64,000 nucleotides of DNA from Temnothorax longispinosus (lineage: Eukaryota; Arthropoda; Insecta; Hymenoptera; Formicidae), in the NCBI RefSeq assembly GCF_030848805.1, contig NC_092362.1:12752157-12816156 (forward strand), in the 5' to 3' direction. Position numbers and translations under genes: made by a program. Positions 32,461 through 42,707 of this stretch are shown piece after piece (the first letter of the stretch is position 1; the number at the start of each line of letters is the position of its first letter). The notes beneath the pieces were generated by a model. The model was not told the DNA's origin and searched no databases. It saw only the letters and a program-made list of their open reading frames with translations.

Positions 32461-32918
32461 TGTTAGCCGTTCAGACGGCTGAAGGGGTCGTGCTCCGCTC
32501 GCGAGCTCGGAAGGATCGGGATGAGGGCGTCTGGCGGGCTCGGTTAATGATCACACTTTGTTAAACACCACTTTAACACTTTATTAAATATACTAGAGCT
32601 TGGCTTGGACGAGGTGTTCTTTATTTAGTGTTCCCGTCTCGCGATTCGTTAGAGTTCATAGATGTTTCAACGCGACGTCGTGGAGTTCTCAGACCGACTG
32701 ACTAATCGCTCGATTCGGCGGTCTTATATTGGTTTCCCGTTGCTACCTCGGGATCGCCCGCGGTAGCATTAACCTGTGTGGTCAGCGCTCCGCGCTGACC
32801 TTCGCGTCAGCGATATCGGTCCTCGATGGACCTTTGGTCTTGACGATTTTAGTCGCTAGGGTCGAATTTCCCTGACACTTGGCAATTCGGTTGCCAAGTG
32901 CGTTGTGCGCTCACAACA
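32461..32918 (-). repeat. 3' LTR of the gypsy/errantivirus-like element
   Basis: In element orientation it starts TGTTGTGAGCGC and ends CGGCTAACA. Its 458 bases match the partner at 39293 except near 32651-32653 and 32870. Confidence 0.95.
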
Positions 32919-33046
32919 TCCCTCCCCCCGCGGAAAAAGAAAAACGTAGTTTTTCGTTTATTTATGTGTGTTTTCTTTTCCCTTGAGGGGTTACAATCTA
33001 GGTGTCTTATGCTATTTTACATGATTGTTTTTGTATTATAAATTTT

Positions 33047-33345
33047 TTAGTGGTCCCTTCTTTTCTTTATTACATAGATGATTACAGCTATGATACTTAT
33101 TACTATTACAATTGTGACTGTGGAGCCTACGGGATATATAATATTTTTATTCGTGAAAATGTTCGGTTGGTTATTTTCCATTTCCTTTTTGATTTCTTCC
33201 AGATTCAAGCTTAATTTTATTAATTCTGTCGGATCTTTGATTATTGGTTCCAAATTTATTTCCTTATCGGATTCTATTCTATTGCTTATTGTTATGCTTT
33301 TTTCTATTGTGTCTGTTACATTAAATTCAGGTAAAATACATTTTT
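33047..33345 (-). pseudogene. Envelope-like C-terminal membrane anchor remnant
   Basis: The frame encodes a helical stalk followed by a strongly hydrophobic, Val/Ile-rich segment and a KKRR-type basic cytoplasmic tail, the expected end of an insect retroviral envelope. It is out of frame with the upstream envelope-like part; the break lies near 33330-33345. Confidence 0.7.
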
Positions 33346-34679
33346 ACATTTTTATTATACACTCGGTTTTTGGTCTCTAAATATATATCTGGTGTAGTTA
33401 ATTTACAACTGTTGCGTAATGTGATTTTTCCGGTTTTCTCTAGTTTTACTTTATTTTCTGGCAATTCTTTGCATTGAATTATTATGTCGGTTGTTTTTGG
33501 AGTGGAAAATAACCATGTCTGGGGTTCTGATACTGCAATCCAGAGTGTTACATTTGAGATTATGTGACGCTGTTTTCGGTTTTCTATATATCTCGACGTT
33601 TTTACGAAGAGTTGTATTTCAGTCGGCGCATTCGCAGTTATAAAATAGACAGGGAGATTTTGAGCGCAAGTGAATTTGGTATTATCTCGCGTACATTCAT
33701 TTAAATCGCTTTCTTTTAAAATTATATAATTGTGATTTTCTCGATTTATTCCTAGTAGGGTATGAGAGGGTTCTAGGAGTGTGAAAACATTATGGTCATT
33801 GTGTATCGGTACAGGAGTGATTTTTATAATTTCGTATGTTGGGTACGCTATCAATGGGAATACGAGAATAGTATATATGTTCGAGTTATCATAATACGCG
33901 TTTACATTTAGATATTTTTGGATAGAATTCCAGTTTTCGGCTTGTATTTTGAATGGAAAATTCAATCTCCTGTCTATGTGTGAGGTCGCTTCTCTTAGTT
34001 CTATGATTATTTTTTCGATCGGGAGCACGCGCGTTAATAAAATATTGTGATTTGCGTGAGTCAGATAGTCTGTAATGTCGTTTATGTCTGTCGTGAGGTC
34101 ATTCAAAATAGCGTTTAATACTAATAGTTGTTCGTCTAGTCCCTCTCTGTACATAAGCTGTTCTTCTAGTTTTCTTGTAAAGTTAGCCATTAAATTTTCG
34201 TTATATGACAGTGTTTGTTCTTGATTTATATAATGTCTCAAGTATTCGGCGAGAGTACGATGCGATCTCTCTAGTGCCCCATTACTCTCAGGGTGATACG
34301 CCGTTGTTTGAATCTTCTCGATTTTCAATAATTTGCACGTATTTTTGAACATTTCGCTTGTAAAGTTCGTGCCCTGATCCGTGAGAATTTTCTCCGGAAT
34401 TCCGTGTTCTAACACGATTTTTGTTACGAATTCTTTGGCGATGGTTCTGGCTTCCTGATTTTCGATCGGTATTGCCTTACTAAATTTCGTTAAATTATCC
34501 TGAAACGTCAGAATATATTTATTTCCTTGATTTGTAACTGTTAACGGACCGACGATGTCGAGAGCGCATTTTTCAAATGGTCGTTCCGGCGTGTCCGTGA
34601 TGACCATTGGCATCTTCGTTTTTCTGCTTAATTTATTTTTTTTGGCAGTATTCGCATCTGCCGATGTAAGTCTCGACAT
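33327..34679 (-). pseudogene. Integrase core joined to F-type envelope-like region
   Basis: The genuine coding part starts after an A8 run at 34636-34643, where gag-pol stops and the frame moves by one. The integrase core has its catalytic D, D, E (ALDIVGP, TDQGTNF, SNGALERSH). Soon after, near residue 135, integrase text stops and the frame continues in sequence resembling the baculovirus-F-like envelope of insect errantiviruses. The integrase C-terminus and the envelope N-terminus, including any signal peptide and cleavage site, are missing. An internal deletion made the fusion. A functional product is unlikely. Confidence 0.8.
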
Positions 34680-37600
34680 CCTTTGTTATACCTTTCCAAT
34701 CGTGTTGCAATCGGATTCGGTCTAAAGTGCGTGTGACTCCTTGGTGCCCTCCGATAGGCGAGTCGTGATACTCGTATAGTATCTGTTTCTTTTCCTCCTC
34801 CGAGTATTCTCGGGGCGCATCTTCTTCTTCTTGCTGTATCGTATGCACAGCTGACGCCTCTGTTATCGGGTTACGGCTCAATGCGTCGGCGTTTAGGTTG
34901 CTCTTCCCTGCCTTGTGTATGATTTCGTAATCATACTCCTCTAATTTAAGCCTCCATCTAATTAATCTTGAACCGGGGTCGGTAACATTGAATAACCAGA
35001 TCAATGGTTTGTGATCGGTTATTATTTTAAATCTAACGCCATAAAGATAGGGGCGAAAATGCTTGACTGCCCACACGATGGCTAGCAGTTCTTTCTCCGT
35101 CGTATTATAATTCTGTTCCGCTTTGCATAATACGCGGCTGGCGTACGCTATCGGTCGGTCTTGGCCGACTACTCCCTGTGAGAGGATAGCTCCTATTGCG
35201 AAATCTGACGCGTCTGTCGTCACTATAAATTCTTTATTGAAGTCGGGATAATTTAACACCGGCGCGGTTGTTAATTTTTCCTTTAATAATTCAAACGCGT
35301 TTTGCTGCTCTATTGACCAAATAAATTTTTCTCTTTTCCTAGTGAGCTTGGTCAGTGGCTTGGCTAGTTTCGAAAAATTTTCGATGAATTTTCGGTAGTA
35401 CCCGGCTAGGCCTATGAACGACTGAATGTCTTTCAGTTTTTTAAGAGTCGGAAACTCCTTGACAGCTATTAGTTTCGACGGGTCCGGTGAGATTCCTTTT
35501 TCCGAAATCACGTGACCCAGGTACACGACTTCCTTTCGTAGGAACGCGCATTTACTCGGTTTTAACTTTAGATTGTATTTTCGGAGCCTGAGTAGCACGG
35601 CTATTATTCTTCTGATATGTTCCGTTAGCGTCGCCCCGTATATGACGATGTCGTCGATATACACGAAACATCTCAGCCCTAGCAGGCCGGCCAGCACCGC
35701 GTACATTAGCCGCTGAAATGCTGCCGGTGCGTTTTTCAGACCAAAAGGCATGCGATTAAATTCAAAGTGCCCATCCGGAGTGGAGAAGGCTGTTTTGCCT
35801 TTGTGGTCTTTATGCATGGGGATTTGGTGATACCCCGAGGCCAAATCTAAAACGGTAAAATATTTCGCGTTACCTAATTGGTCTAATATGTCGGTTATGT
35901 TCGGCATGGGGAAAGAATCTCCCATGGTGAGATCATTCATTTTCCGAAAATCAATAACCACGCGAAATTGCACTTTTCCGGATGCGTCCGGTTTTTTAAG
36001 AACGACTATTATCGGTGCGTTCCAGTGACTCGTGCTCGGGCTGATTATGCCGTCTTCGAGCATCTTTTCTATTTGCTTTTTCACTTCGGCCTTATGCTTC
36101 TCGGGTAACCGATATGGTTTCACATTCACGGGCGCGCTACCTGGCCGGATATTTATCTCGTGCTCTATTGCGGTAGTCGCGCTTAAATGGTCGCCGTCTA
36201 TATAGAACACATCAAAGTAATCATCGCAAATTTGTTCTACGGCTGCTCGCTCTTCGGCGTTCAAGTGATCGAGCTGTACTTGCTCGCGTACTTTCTTTTG
36301 TCGTTCGGCGATGGTCTCGCGCTCGTCGCTCGAGCGTAACGAGAGAACGTCCGCGGTGTCGGGCGGCGGCAGGTCTTCTAAAGTTACATGTGGAGTGAGT
36401 ATCTCCACGGGCTTGTCCGTCACATTCAATACGCTAATCGGACATTTAAATTCGACGGGCTGCACTAGGCAATGCCCGATAAAGACCCCTGGGGCGGGTT
36501 CGCCGCTCCGCACAATGCCGACACGATTATGATCGGTGACGGCTTCCACGATTGTTTCGCTATGTGGCGGAAGTTTTACCTTGCGAAAAGGTCGGAGCTT
36601 AAAGGAAGCTGAGCCGATTTTTAATCGCTTTTTCGAATTTGAAATATCTGCTTTGTGTTTTGAGAGGAAGTCGTTTCCTAAAATGCCTTCGTACTCAATG
36701 GGAAAATTGTCTTTCACCACGTACATCGTGTGGCGAATTTTTTTATCTCCGAGATCCACAGTGGCTTTTATCTTCCCTATCGTGTGAATCTGGTGTCCGG
36801 TTACGCCGACTAGCGTTAACCGTTCTTCCTTCACCATCGCTTTCGCTTTCAAATTTCCCACTTTTATTAACGTGAGTGTTGCGCCTGAATCTAATAACAG
36901 GTCCATTTCTCCTTTCTCTGCCTCCTGTACGGGCAGCGTCACTAAGTCTAGCGGGCCTTCCTCGTGCTTCTTGCTTATCTGTGCAACACGATATGTCTCG
37001 GCGGCGCGCGCCTTATTCCTTTTAGGCTTCTCATCCTCCTCGCTGCTGCTGCGAGAGGATGTTTCCTCGCTAGATTCTTGTGTCCTTGTCTTTCTGACAG
37101 TACTCACGGGCGTTTTCTTAACTGCTTCCGTTTTCGTTCGGCGCGGTCGCTCGGGTTTTGGTCGCCCGTTTAACGACCAGCATTCGTCGCGCTTATGCCC
37201 TGCCTTTTTACAATATGAACACTCTATCGTGTTAATGCCGCTAGGCTTCTCGGGTTTCGGCAACGCGTATCTGTTTGCTTGTCGGCCCGTACGGCAATCT
37301 CGCGCGTAATGACCGTTCTTTCCGCACTTGTGACATTGTCCTACGGTATTTCCCGCGCCTCGCGTATTCGCGGCGGGGTATTTATTTTTTGCCGTTGCTT
37401 GCGCGCTCCGCGGGGAGGGGCCTCTAACCTTTTCCTCCGCGCTGGCGCCGGTTATTGCTTCTTGCAAACTTGCGTATCGCTGCGCTCTTACTAACAGCTT
37501 TATATCGTCGTGCAATCCGATCTGAAAATTATGCAGCGCTTGAGTTTTTATGTTTTCAAGGATGGCCTTCTGCTGTTCCTGCGTGTGGCCTTTACCCTCT

Positions 37601-38892
37601 TCCATTGCTTCATACAATTCGCGCGCTAATTTCTCGACGCGCCTACCGAATTCTTGTGCGCTTTCGCCGGGCTTTTGCGCTAGCGAATTAAATTCCAGCT
37701 GCAAGTGCGTCGTGCAGCGTTTTCCTAAATATTCTGTCTCGAGTTCGCGCTTTAATTGATCAAAATCGCGGATATCGCGCGTGTCGAAATCTGTCATAGC
37801 CTTCCCTTTAAATTTCGTACAAAGAATAGCTTCGAGTAGCATTGACTCGTTGGTCGGCTGTATATTTTTCATAGCATACGTGCTAGCGTTTATGAACTCT
37901 CGGACGCGTTCTCGCGAATCTCCATTGATCTCGGGTATCATTGCTCGCGCTTCTTTAAGGCTGAGGTACCCGGTAACTAGACCCGGTTGGTTCCGGACGT
38001 CGCTACGCGTTCGTCCGTATGTGATATCCAGCGGGCCCTGGCTGTGTACGCGACGGTCTCGCGTGTCGGAATCGTATGTGGCGGATTCCATCCGGCCTAC
38101 GCGATTCTGCAATTCGCGAAAAGCGCGAAGGAGTTCGGCTGATCGGTCGAATTCCGTAGCCTCGATGCGGTCCATGCGTTCTTGCATGTCGCGTATTAGA
38201 TTAATTAAATCAGTAATTACGGCGTCCGGGGCTCTCAACTCGGATCGCGTCGGCTCTGGGGCCTGAGATCGCCTGGCGGGCGGTCCATTTTGCGCCGTTT
38301 CGGTGACGGCTTGTTCGGACACTCTAGATGGGTCCGGATTTTCCTCGCGGTTCTCTCGGCTTGGAGTCGCGTTTCTCGTCTGACTCATTTTGAGAGCTTT
38401 AGGCGTATAGTCCTCCTCGTTAGGGTCAAATACGTCGGTGTCGTATGAGGTGAGGGAAAATTCTCCTCGTTGTGACACGTGGCTCGGCGTGACGTCGGAG
38501 ACGTCTGTCAGTGAGTCTGTCGGAGTCGGTCGCTCTGTATTATTATCGCGGTGTTCGCGTTCGCCTGTTACGCTTACGTCTACTTCGTCGAACGGAAACT
38601 CGCGTTCTATGACAACGTTCGGAGATAGTACGGGCGTCTCTTCCTCGGCAAAACGCGAATCTAAATTTTGTCGAACTCGGTCTAATCCGTCTTGCTCAGC
38701 GGGCCGGTCTAACCCTTCGCTTTCAGCGGGCCGGTTCACCCCTTCGCTTTCAGCGGGCCGGTTTAACCCTTCGCTTTCGGATCGCGTCGCACTCACCGGG
38801 TTAGCTAGATTACGCGAAGCGCGGTGCGCGGACTCGCTATGGACGAACGACACTTGTCGGACGGGCGTTTGTCGGTTCGGGTCGTCCGACAT
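34633..38892 (-). CDS. gag-pol: Gag-Pol polyprotein (errantivirus-like), 3' end frameshifted
   Basis: A single 1419-codon frame covers both Gag and Pol. The N-terminus is acidic and contains tandem SEGLNRPAE-type nonapeptide repeats (about 38690-38790). A capsid-like region is followed by two zinc knuckles, CHKCGKNGHYARDC near residue 518 and CSYCKKAGHKRDEC near 563. Protease has LLDSGAT near 669, reverse transcriptase YIDD near 1079, RNase H TTDASDFAIGA near 1225. The integrase HHCC finger is at the end, where the frame stops at an A-run. Gag-Pol is otherwise unbroken, so it could still supply capsids and reverse transcriptase but not integrase. Confidence 0.9.
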   Translation of the reverse strand: MSDDPNRQTPVRQVSFVHSESAHRASRNLANPVSATRSESEGLNRPAESEGVNRPAESEGLDRPAEQDGLDRVRQNLDSRFAEEETPVLSPNVVIEREFPFDEVDVSVTGEREHRDNNTERPTPTDSLTDVSDVTPSHVSQRGEFSLTSYDTDVFDPNEEDYTPKALKMSQTRNATPSRENREENPDPSRVSEQAVTETAQNGPPARRSQAPEPTRSELRAPDAVITDLINLIRDMQERMDRIEATEFDRSAELLRAFRELQNRVGRMESATYDSDTRDRRVHSQGPLDITYGRTRSDVRNQPGLVTGYLSLKEARAMIPEINGDSRERVREFINASTYAMKNIQPTNESMLLEAILCTKFKGKAMTDFDTRDIRDFDQLKRELETEYLGKRCTTHLQLEFNSLAQKPGESAQEFGRRVEKLARELYEAMEEGKGHTQEQQKAILENIKTQALHNFQIGLHDDIKLLVRAQRYASLQEAITGASAEEKVRGPSPRSAQATAKNKYPAANTRGAGNTVGQCHKCGKNGHYARDCRTGRQANRYALPKPEKPSGINTIECSYCKKAGHKRDECWSLNGRPKPERPRRTKTEAVKKTPVSTVRKTRTQESSEETSSRSSSEEDEKPKRNKARAAETYRVAQISKKHEEGPLDLVTLPVQEAEKGEMDLLLDSGATLTLIKVGNLKAKAMVKEERLTLVGVTGHQIHTIGKIKATVDLGDKKIRHTMYVVKDNFPIEYEGILGNDFLSKHKADISNSKKRLKIGSASFKLRPFRKVKLPPHSETIVEAVTDHNRVGIVRSGEPAPGVFIGHCLVQPVEFKCPISVLNVTDKPVEILTPHVTLEDLPPPDTADVLSLRSSDERETIAERQKKVREQVQLDHLNAEERAAVEQICDDYFDVFYIDGDHLSATTAIEHEINIRPGSAPVNVKPYRLPEKHKAEVKKQIEKMLEDGIISPSTSHWNAPIIVVLKKPDASGKVQFRVVIDFRKMNDLTMGDSFPMPNITDILDQLGNAKYFTVLDLASGYHQIPMHKDHKGKTAFSTPDGHFEFNRMPFGLKNAPAAFQRLMYAVLAGLLGLRCFVYIDDIVIYGATLTEHIRRIIAVLLRLRKYNLKLKPSKCAFLRKEVVYLGHVISEKGISPDPSKLIAVKEFPTLKKLKDIQSFIGLAGYYRKFIENFSKLAKPLTKLTRKREKFIWSIEQQNAFELLKEKLTTAPVLNYPDFNKEFIVTTDASDFAIGAILSQGVVGQDRPIAYASRVLCKAEQNYNTTEKELLAIVWAVKHFRPYLYGVRFKIITDHKPLIWLFNVTDPGSRLIRWRLKLEEYDYEIIHKAGKSNLNADALSRNPITEASAVHTIQQEEEDAPREYSEEEKKQILYEYHDSPIGGHQGVTRTLDRIRLQHDWKGITKDVETYIGRCEYCQKK

Positions 38893-39292
38893 CTACTTAG
38901 CGCTCGGGGATATAATAATTTTCGCACTTACAATATCGCCACGAATCGCATGTTGCTGTCCGTCTGCATCGCCTGGTCGTCGGGCCGCTTTGCTGCTTGG
39001 CTGCGTCCCTGTTGTCGCTGCGTCCCTGCCGCGCTGCTATGCTGCTTCGCTGTGTCCCTGCGTCGTCGCTCGGGCCGGTGATGCCGTGCGGTAGGTCGTG
39101 GCCGTCTCCGGTGTCACTTCTGCACTCGCGGCTGCTACCGTCTTTTTCGCTCGTGTCTTAGCTGGCTTTTCCTCTCCGGGATATGTTGCCGCCGTTCACT
39201 AATGTGCTCGTTTTGTTTCAGGCGTGTGAATGAGCTCAGAAGTCCGGTCCTCTTGCGCGAGTAGATGGAGCAGATCCCACCGCTGCCACCAA
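38893..39292 (-). other. Leader and primer-binding region of the gypsy/errantivirus-like element
   Basis: About 400 bases separate the 5' LTR from gag-pol. On the minus strand TGGTGGCAGCGGTGGG follows the LTR directly, as a primer site should. Imperfect GCTGCGTCCCTG repeats lie at 38980-39070 on the plus strand. Confidence 0.7.
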
Positions 39293-39750
39293 TGTTAGCC
39301 GTTCAGACGGCTGAAGGGGTCGTGCTCCGCTCGCGAGCTCGGAAGGATCGGGATGAGGGCGTCTGGCGGGCTCGGTTAATGATCACACTTTGTTAAACAC
39401 CACTTTAACACTTTATTAAATATACTAGAGCTTGGCTTGGACGAGGTGTTCTTTATTTAGTGTTCCCGTCTCGCGATTCGTTAGAGTTCGTTGATGTTTC
39501 AACGCGACGTCGTGGAGTTCTCAGACCGACTGACTAATCGCTCGATTCGGCGGTCTTATATTGGTTTCCCGTTGCTACCTCGGGATCGCCCGCGGTAGCA
39601 TTAACCTGTGTGGTCAGCGCTCCGCGCTGACCTTCGCGTCAGCGATATCGGTCCTCGATGGACCTTTGGTCTTGACGATTTTAGTCGCTAGGGTCGAATT
39701 TTCCTGACACTTGGCAATTCGGTTGCCAAGTGCGTTGTGCGCTCACAACA
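39293..39750 (-). repeat. 5' LTR of the gypsy/errantivirus-like element
   Basis: 458 bases, partner of 32461-32918. Confidence 0.95.
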
Positions 39751-39917
39751 TATCGCACATTTGTTTCATGGAAAATCTTGTACCAATTTTCGTACAATTT
39801 TTATCATATATTCCACAAGCAGTTGAAAGTTGCTGACTTGTTTGCATGTGTTAATTTGAAGATCTGAAAAAAACAAAAAATGATTAAATTATAATTTTAA
39901 CATTTTGCATGTAAGTC

Positions 39918-39920
39918 TGC

Positions 39921-39977
<57 letters not shown>
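39918..39977 (+). repeat. (TA)n microsatellite
   Basis: About 55 bases of TA repeat inside the second intron of the P-type gene. Confidence 0.95.
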
Positions 39978-39980
<3 letters not shown>

Positions 39981-40868
39981 ATGATCCTTACCAGAATTTT
40001 TATTATAAATATGTTTTTGCTTCAAAATTGGATTATTATAAGAATGTTCTACAATATTTGGCGAAATTTGTTTTAAAGGAACACGATTTTCTGTGAGTAC
40101 AGAAGAAATAAAGCTGTAAGAATGCTCTATATACTGTTGATTTGAATTCTCTGAATCCAATTTTGTTTTAACATTGCGCACATGAGTTCCTTTTTTCTTT
40201 CGCTTACTAGTTTGCGATTTGTTACAAAAATCGACAGAGGAACATTGACAAAACCGTGCTGGTATTGCACCTTTTTTTATTTCTTTCCGGCGACCCACTA
40301 CCAATAAATCAGATTGGTCAAAGTGTACCTGAAAATAAAGAAACATTTTTAAAACTACTTTTATTTGAATAATCCTGTATAACATTCTTATGATGTACAC
40401 TCACTTCACACAATCTAAGATTTTCCAAAGAACGTTTTGACGCGTTCTTGCCGAAAATAGCATTTGATGCTGCTCTTCTTTAGGAAATCGCATCAATGCA
40501 TATCCTTCATCGGATTTATTGAAGCACCTTGGTGCGCAGCAAGTGTGCGGCATTGCAAATTATAAAATGCAAATCTACGATAAGAATATTATTGATGAAA
40601 AAATAAGTATCTCTCTAACTTAACCTATTTATTCAATTATAGATCGTCGAGAGTTCGGTTCGAGCAGCCACGGTGATCGGACGTGTTTCCGCTTCTGTCC
40701 CGAGTTGATCGTAGAACCTATCCTTCTTCGCAGTGGTGATTTTAATCGCTTGCGCCTCCTGTGCTAGATTGCTTGCTGCTTTCAGGCCGCTTTTTTGTTT
40801 GTAGTTTTTGCGCTCCCCTTTCGGAGGGGGAGCCGTAAATTTTTCTTGTAGAATTGAGATAGTGTTAC

Positions 40869-42707
40869 ATGGCGGATCTTTCGGATCCTTTGTCGAAACT
40901 CGGTAACCCACGTGCTCCCGGAAATAAGATACCGGGTAAATCAAAAAAGCGAATGAGAGTCGATGTAACGGAACAAGATCTCGACTCGGCTTTTCAAAGA
41001 ATTATGGAAGGCGATTCAGCGGTTGACGCCGTGGGACAGGATGAGAGTCGACGAGGGATACCACTGCCAGACGGACGGAGGGACGAGAGGACTAATGCAG
41101 GAATGGATTCCCTGCACCTACAGGAAACCTCAGACGATGCGATGGATACGGAGGAAAGTAATGTAGTAATTAATTCTGACACCCGCGCAAGCGATCTGTT
41201 TATAAACAAAGCTGCCGCGGTTAATAGCACTAAGAATTCTGACGACTCAGTATCCACGCATATCGACTCTAGCAATAAGGAGATAATTCTATACGCCCGA
41301 TCACGTGATCCGGCCGTGTCTAATGTTATTGACGAGAATAGAGAAGCATACTCTGTTTACGATGGTAAGCTGAAGAAGTGTACACAGCAACAACTGCGCC
41401 CGATGATTACCAGATACGACAGCAGCTTTCGAGGCAAAGCAAAGATTACAATTAAATTACCCCCCGATCAAACGTCTGCAAGAAACGGGAAAAATTTAAT
41501 TAAAATATGGATGCATTTAACGAACATCCGTATCTGCCCCTCCTCTCTGGAGATGTTGAACCATTATTCAGCTGAAGCGGAATTTATTGATTATCTCGAG
41601 GCCAATCTGGCCCTAGAAGCAATAGAAAAGATCCCGAGTAAATTGAAAGCGTTTATGGAACAACGATCCATGATTAATAAGGGCGTCATCGCGGATTGGC
41701 TATCCTCCATCAAAGACCTTTGGTCGGTAATACAGGATAGAACGGGTATTATCGGCCTGGAGCGTATGTACCGACGCAAATGGGACAGTACTGAGAAGAA
41801 ATTTATCTTATCGGAAACGGACAATATTATTGTTGTTACCTTCAAGGGAGTCGGTATCAGAGAACTGAAGATATTTTCCAATAGTGTGGGCTTGAAGGTC
41901 AGGCCTTTCGTTCCGCAGACCAGGCAATGTTTCAACTGTTTCAGGTTTGGTCATACTAAAATATCCTGCAAAAGTGAGTCTTATTGTATCGTATGTGGTG
42001 ACAAATCACACGGCCAATGCGAGGAATCTGTCAAGTGTCGCAATTGTGGTGGCCCCCACAAATCGACTTTTAGAAACTGCCCTGTGTTTGAAAAAAACAA
42101 ACAAATTAATATAATTATGGCTCAGAAAAATGTATCTTTTTTCAGTGCTAGACGCATTGTAGAGGGAGGCGATCGCGTTACTCCCCCTGCGGATGTTAGA
42201 ACGAGCGAGGGATTATGGCCGAGATTACCCTCCTCGAGGAAGGGCACTTATGCGGAGATGGTCCGCGACAATAGTGAAAACCAGGACAACCGACGTAACT
42301 CGGAGGCGACAGTATCTCGCCCTTTTGAATACAAAAGACGCTCCATGGACTCGGAAAGGAGGCGGGTTCCTCCGCACAACCCTACTCAAGATTATTATAA
42401 ACAGTTCGATCCCAGAGCAGGTGACATCAATAAGGAGAAACATGGTATCATGTTCACGTCGGCCAGAAATGGAGCGGCCTGGTCGAACGCTATCACCACT
42501 CAACCAACGGGGGACGCCCCACCAATCAATCATGTACCACAGGTGCCTCAGGATGTTGCTGACGGAATGAAGGAAATGTTGCCGCTCCTCAAACTACTGA
42601 AGGAGTTGATGGTGAAATGGAACGATAAGGGTGGGCCCCCGCTCCTTCGTGAGTTAGGTAATCGGTCTGAGCCCATTGAAGGGAGGTCTTTCCTCCCCTC
42701 GACATAA
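40869..42707 (+). CDS. ORF1: LINE ORF1 protein (Gag-like, three zinc knuckles)
   Basis: An unbroken frame of 612 codons. The N-terminal third is acidic and polar. A nucleic-acid-binding domain follows (KIWMHLTNIRICPSSLEML), then knuckles CFNCFRFGHTKISC, CIVCGDKSHGQC and CRNCGGPHKSTFRNC near residues 356-410, the arrangement of I and Jockey-group ORF1 proteins. It binds element RNA to form particles. The stop at 42705 overlaps the upstream-open ORF2 frame, so ORF2 is probably expressed by reinitiation or frameshift. Confidence 0.88.
   Translation: MADLSDPLSKLGNPRAPGNKIPGKSKKRMRVDVTEQDLDSAFQRIMEGDSAVDAVGQDESRRGIPLPDGRRDERTNAGMDSLHLQETSDDAMDTEESNVVINSDTRASDLFINKAAAVNSTKNSDDSVSTHIDSSNKEIILYARSRDPAVSNVIDENREAYSVYDGKLKKCTQQQLRPMITRYDSSFRGKAKITIKLPPDQTSARNGKNLIKIWMHLTNIRICPSSLEMLNHYSAEAEFIDYLEANLALEAIEKIPSKLKAFMEQRSMINKGVIADWLSSIKDLWSVIQDRTGIIGLERMYRRKWDSTEKKFILSETDNIIVVTFKGVGIRELKIFSNSVGLKVRPFVPQTRQCFNCFRFGHTKISCKSESYCIVCGDKSHGQCEESVKCRNCGGPHKSTFRNCPVFEKNKQINIIMAQKNVSFFSARRIVEGGDRVTPPADVRTSEGLWPRLPSSRKGTYAEMVRDNSENQDNRRNSEATVSRPFEYKRRSMDSERRRVPPHNPTQDYYKQFDPRAGDINKEKHGIMFTSARNGAAWSNAITTQPTGDAPPINHVPQVPQDVADGMKEMLPLLKLLKELMVKWNDKGGPPLLRELGNRSEPIEGRSFLPST

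Larger units (their letters stand above)
32461..39750 (-). mobile_element. Gypsy/errantivirus-like LTR element with degraded env
   Basis: Two 458-base LTRs (32461-32918 and 39293-39750) show about three differences. Flanking TATC (32457-32460 and 39751-39754) is the target duplication. The genes run on the minus strand: a gag-pol ORF, then integrase joined to envelope-like sequence, then a membrane-anchor remnant. A G-rich polypurine tract abuts the left LTR and a TGGTGGCAGCGG primer-site-like sequence abuts the right one. Several breaks make it defective despite its youth. It interrupts a coding exon of the P-type transposase. Confidence 0.93.
30105..40553 (-). pseudogene. P-element-type transposase with THAP domain, interrupted
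   Basis: Minus-strand exon 1 (from ATG 40553) encodes the first half of a THAP zinc finger (CCAPRCFNKSDEGYALMRF), with a frame shift before the LENLRLCE part. Exon 2 is 40328-39992 (VHFDQSDLLV ... GAIPARF), with a proper TTTCAG acceptor and GTAAGG donor. Exon 3 starts near 39865, is cut by a 7.3-kb gypsy element at 39750, and resumes at 32460. The P-type catalytic part follows to 31273 (LPSVRTLQRSIEH, FDEMSIEQR, ALVCDMGNRG, TRTHPFNANR). A second shift sits beside a 10-A run near 31270-31282, and the C-terminal half runs to 30105. THAP domains of P transposases bind the element's ends; this copy is inactive. Confidence 0.85.

Noticed and set aside
40633..40944. Minus-strand ORF over the LINE 5' end
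   Set aside because: Antisense to the LINE leader and ORF1 start; no recognisable domain.
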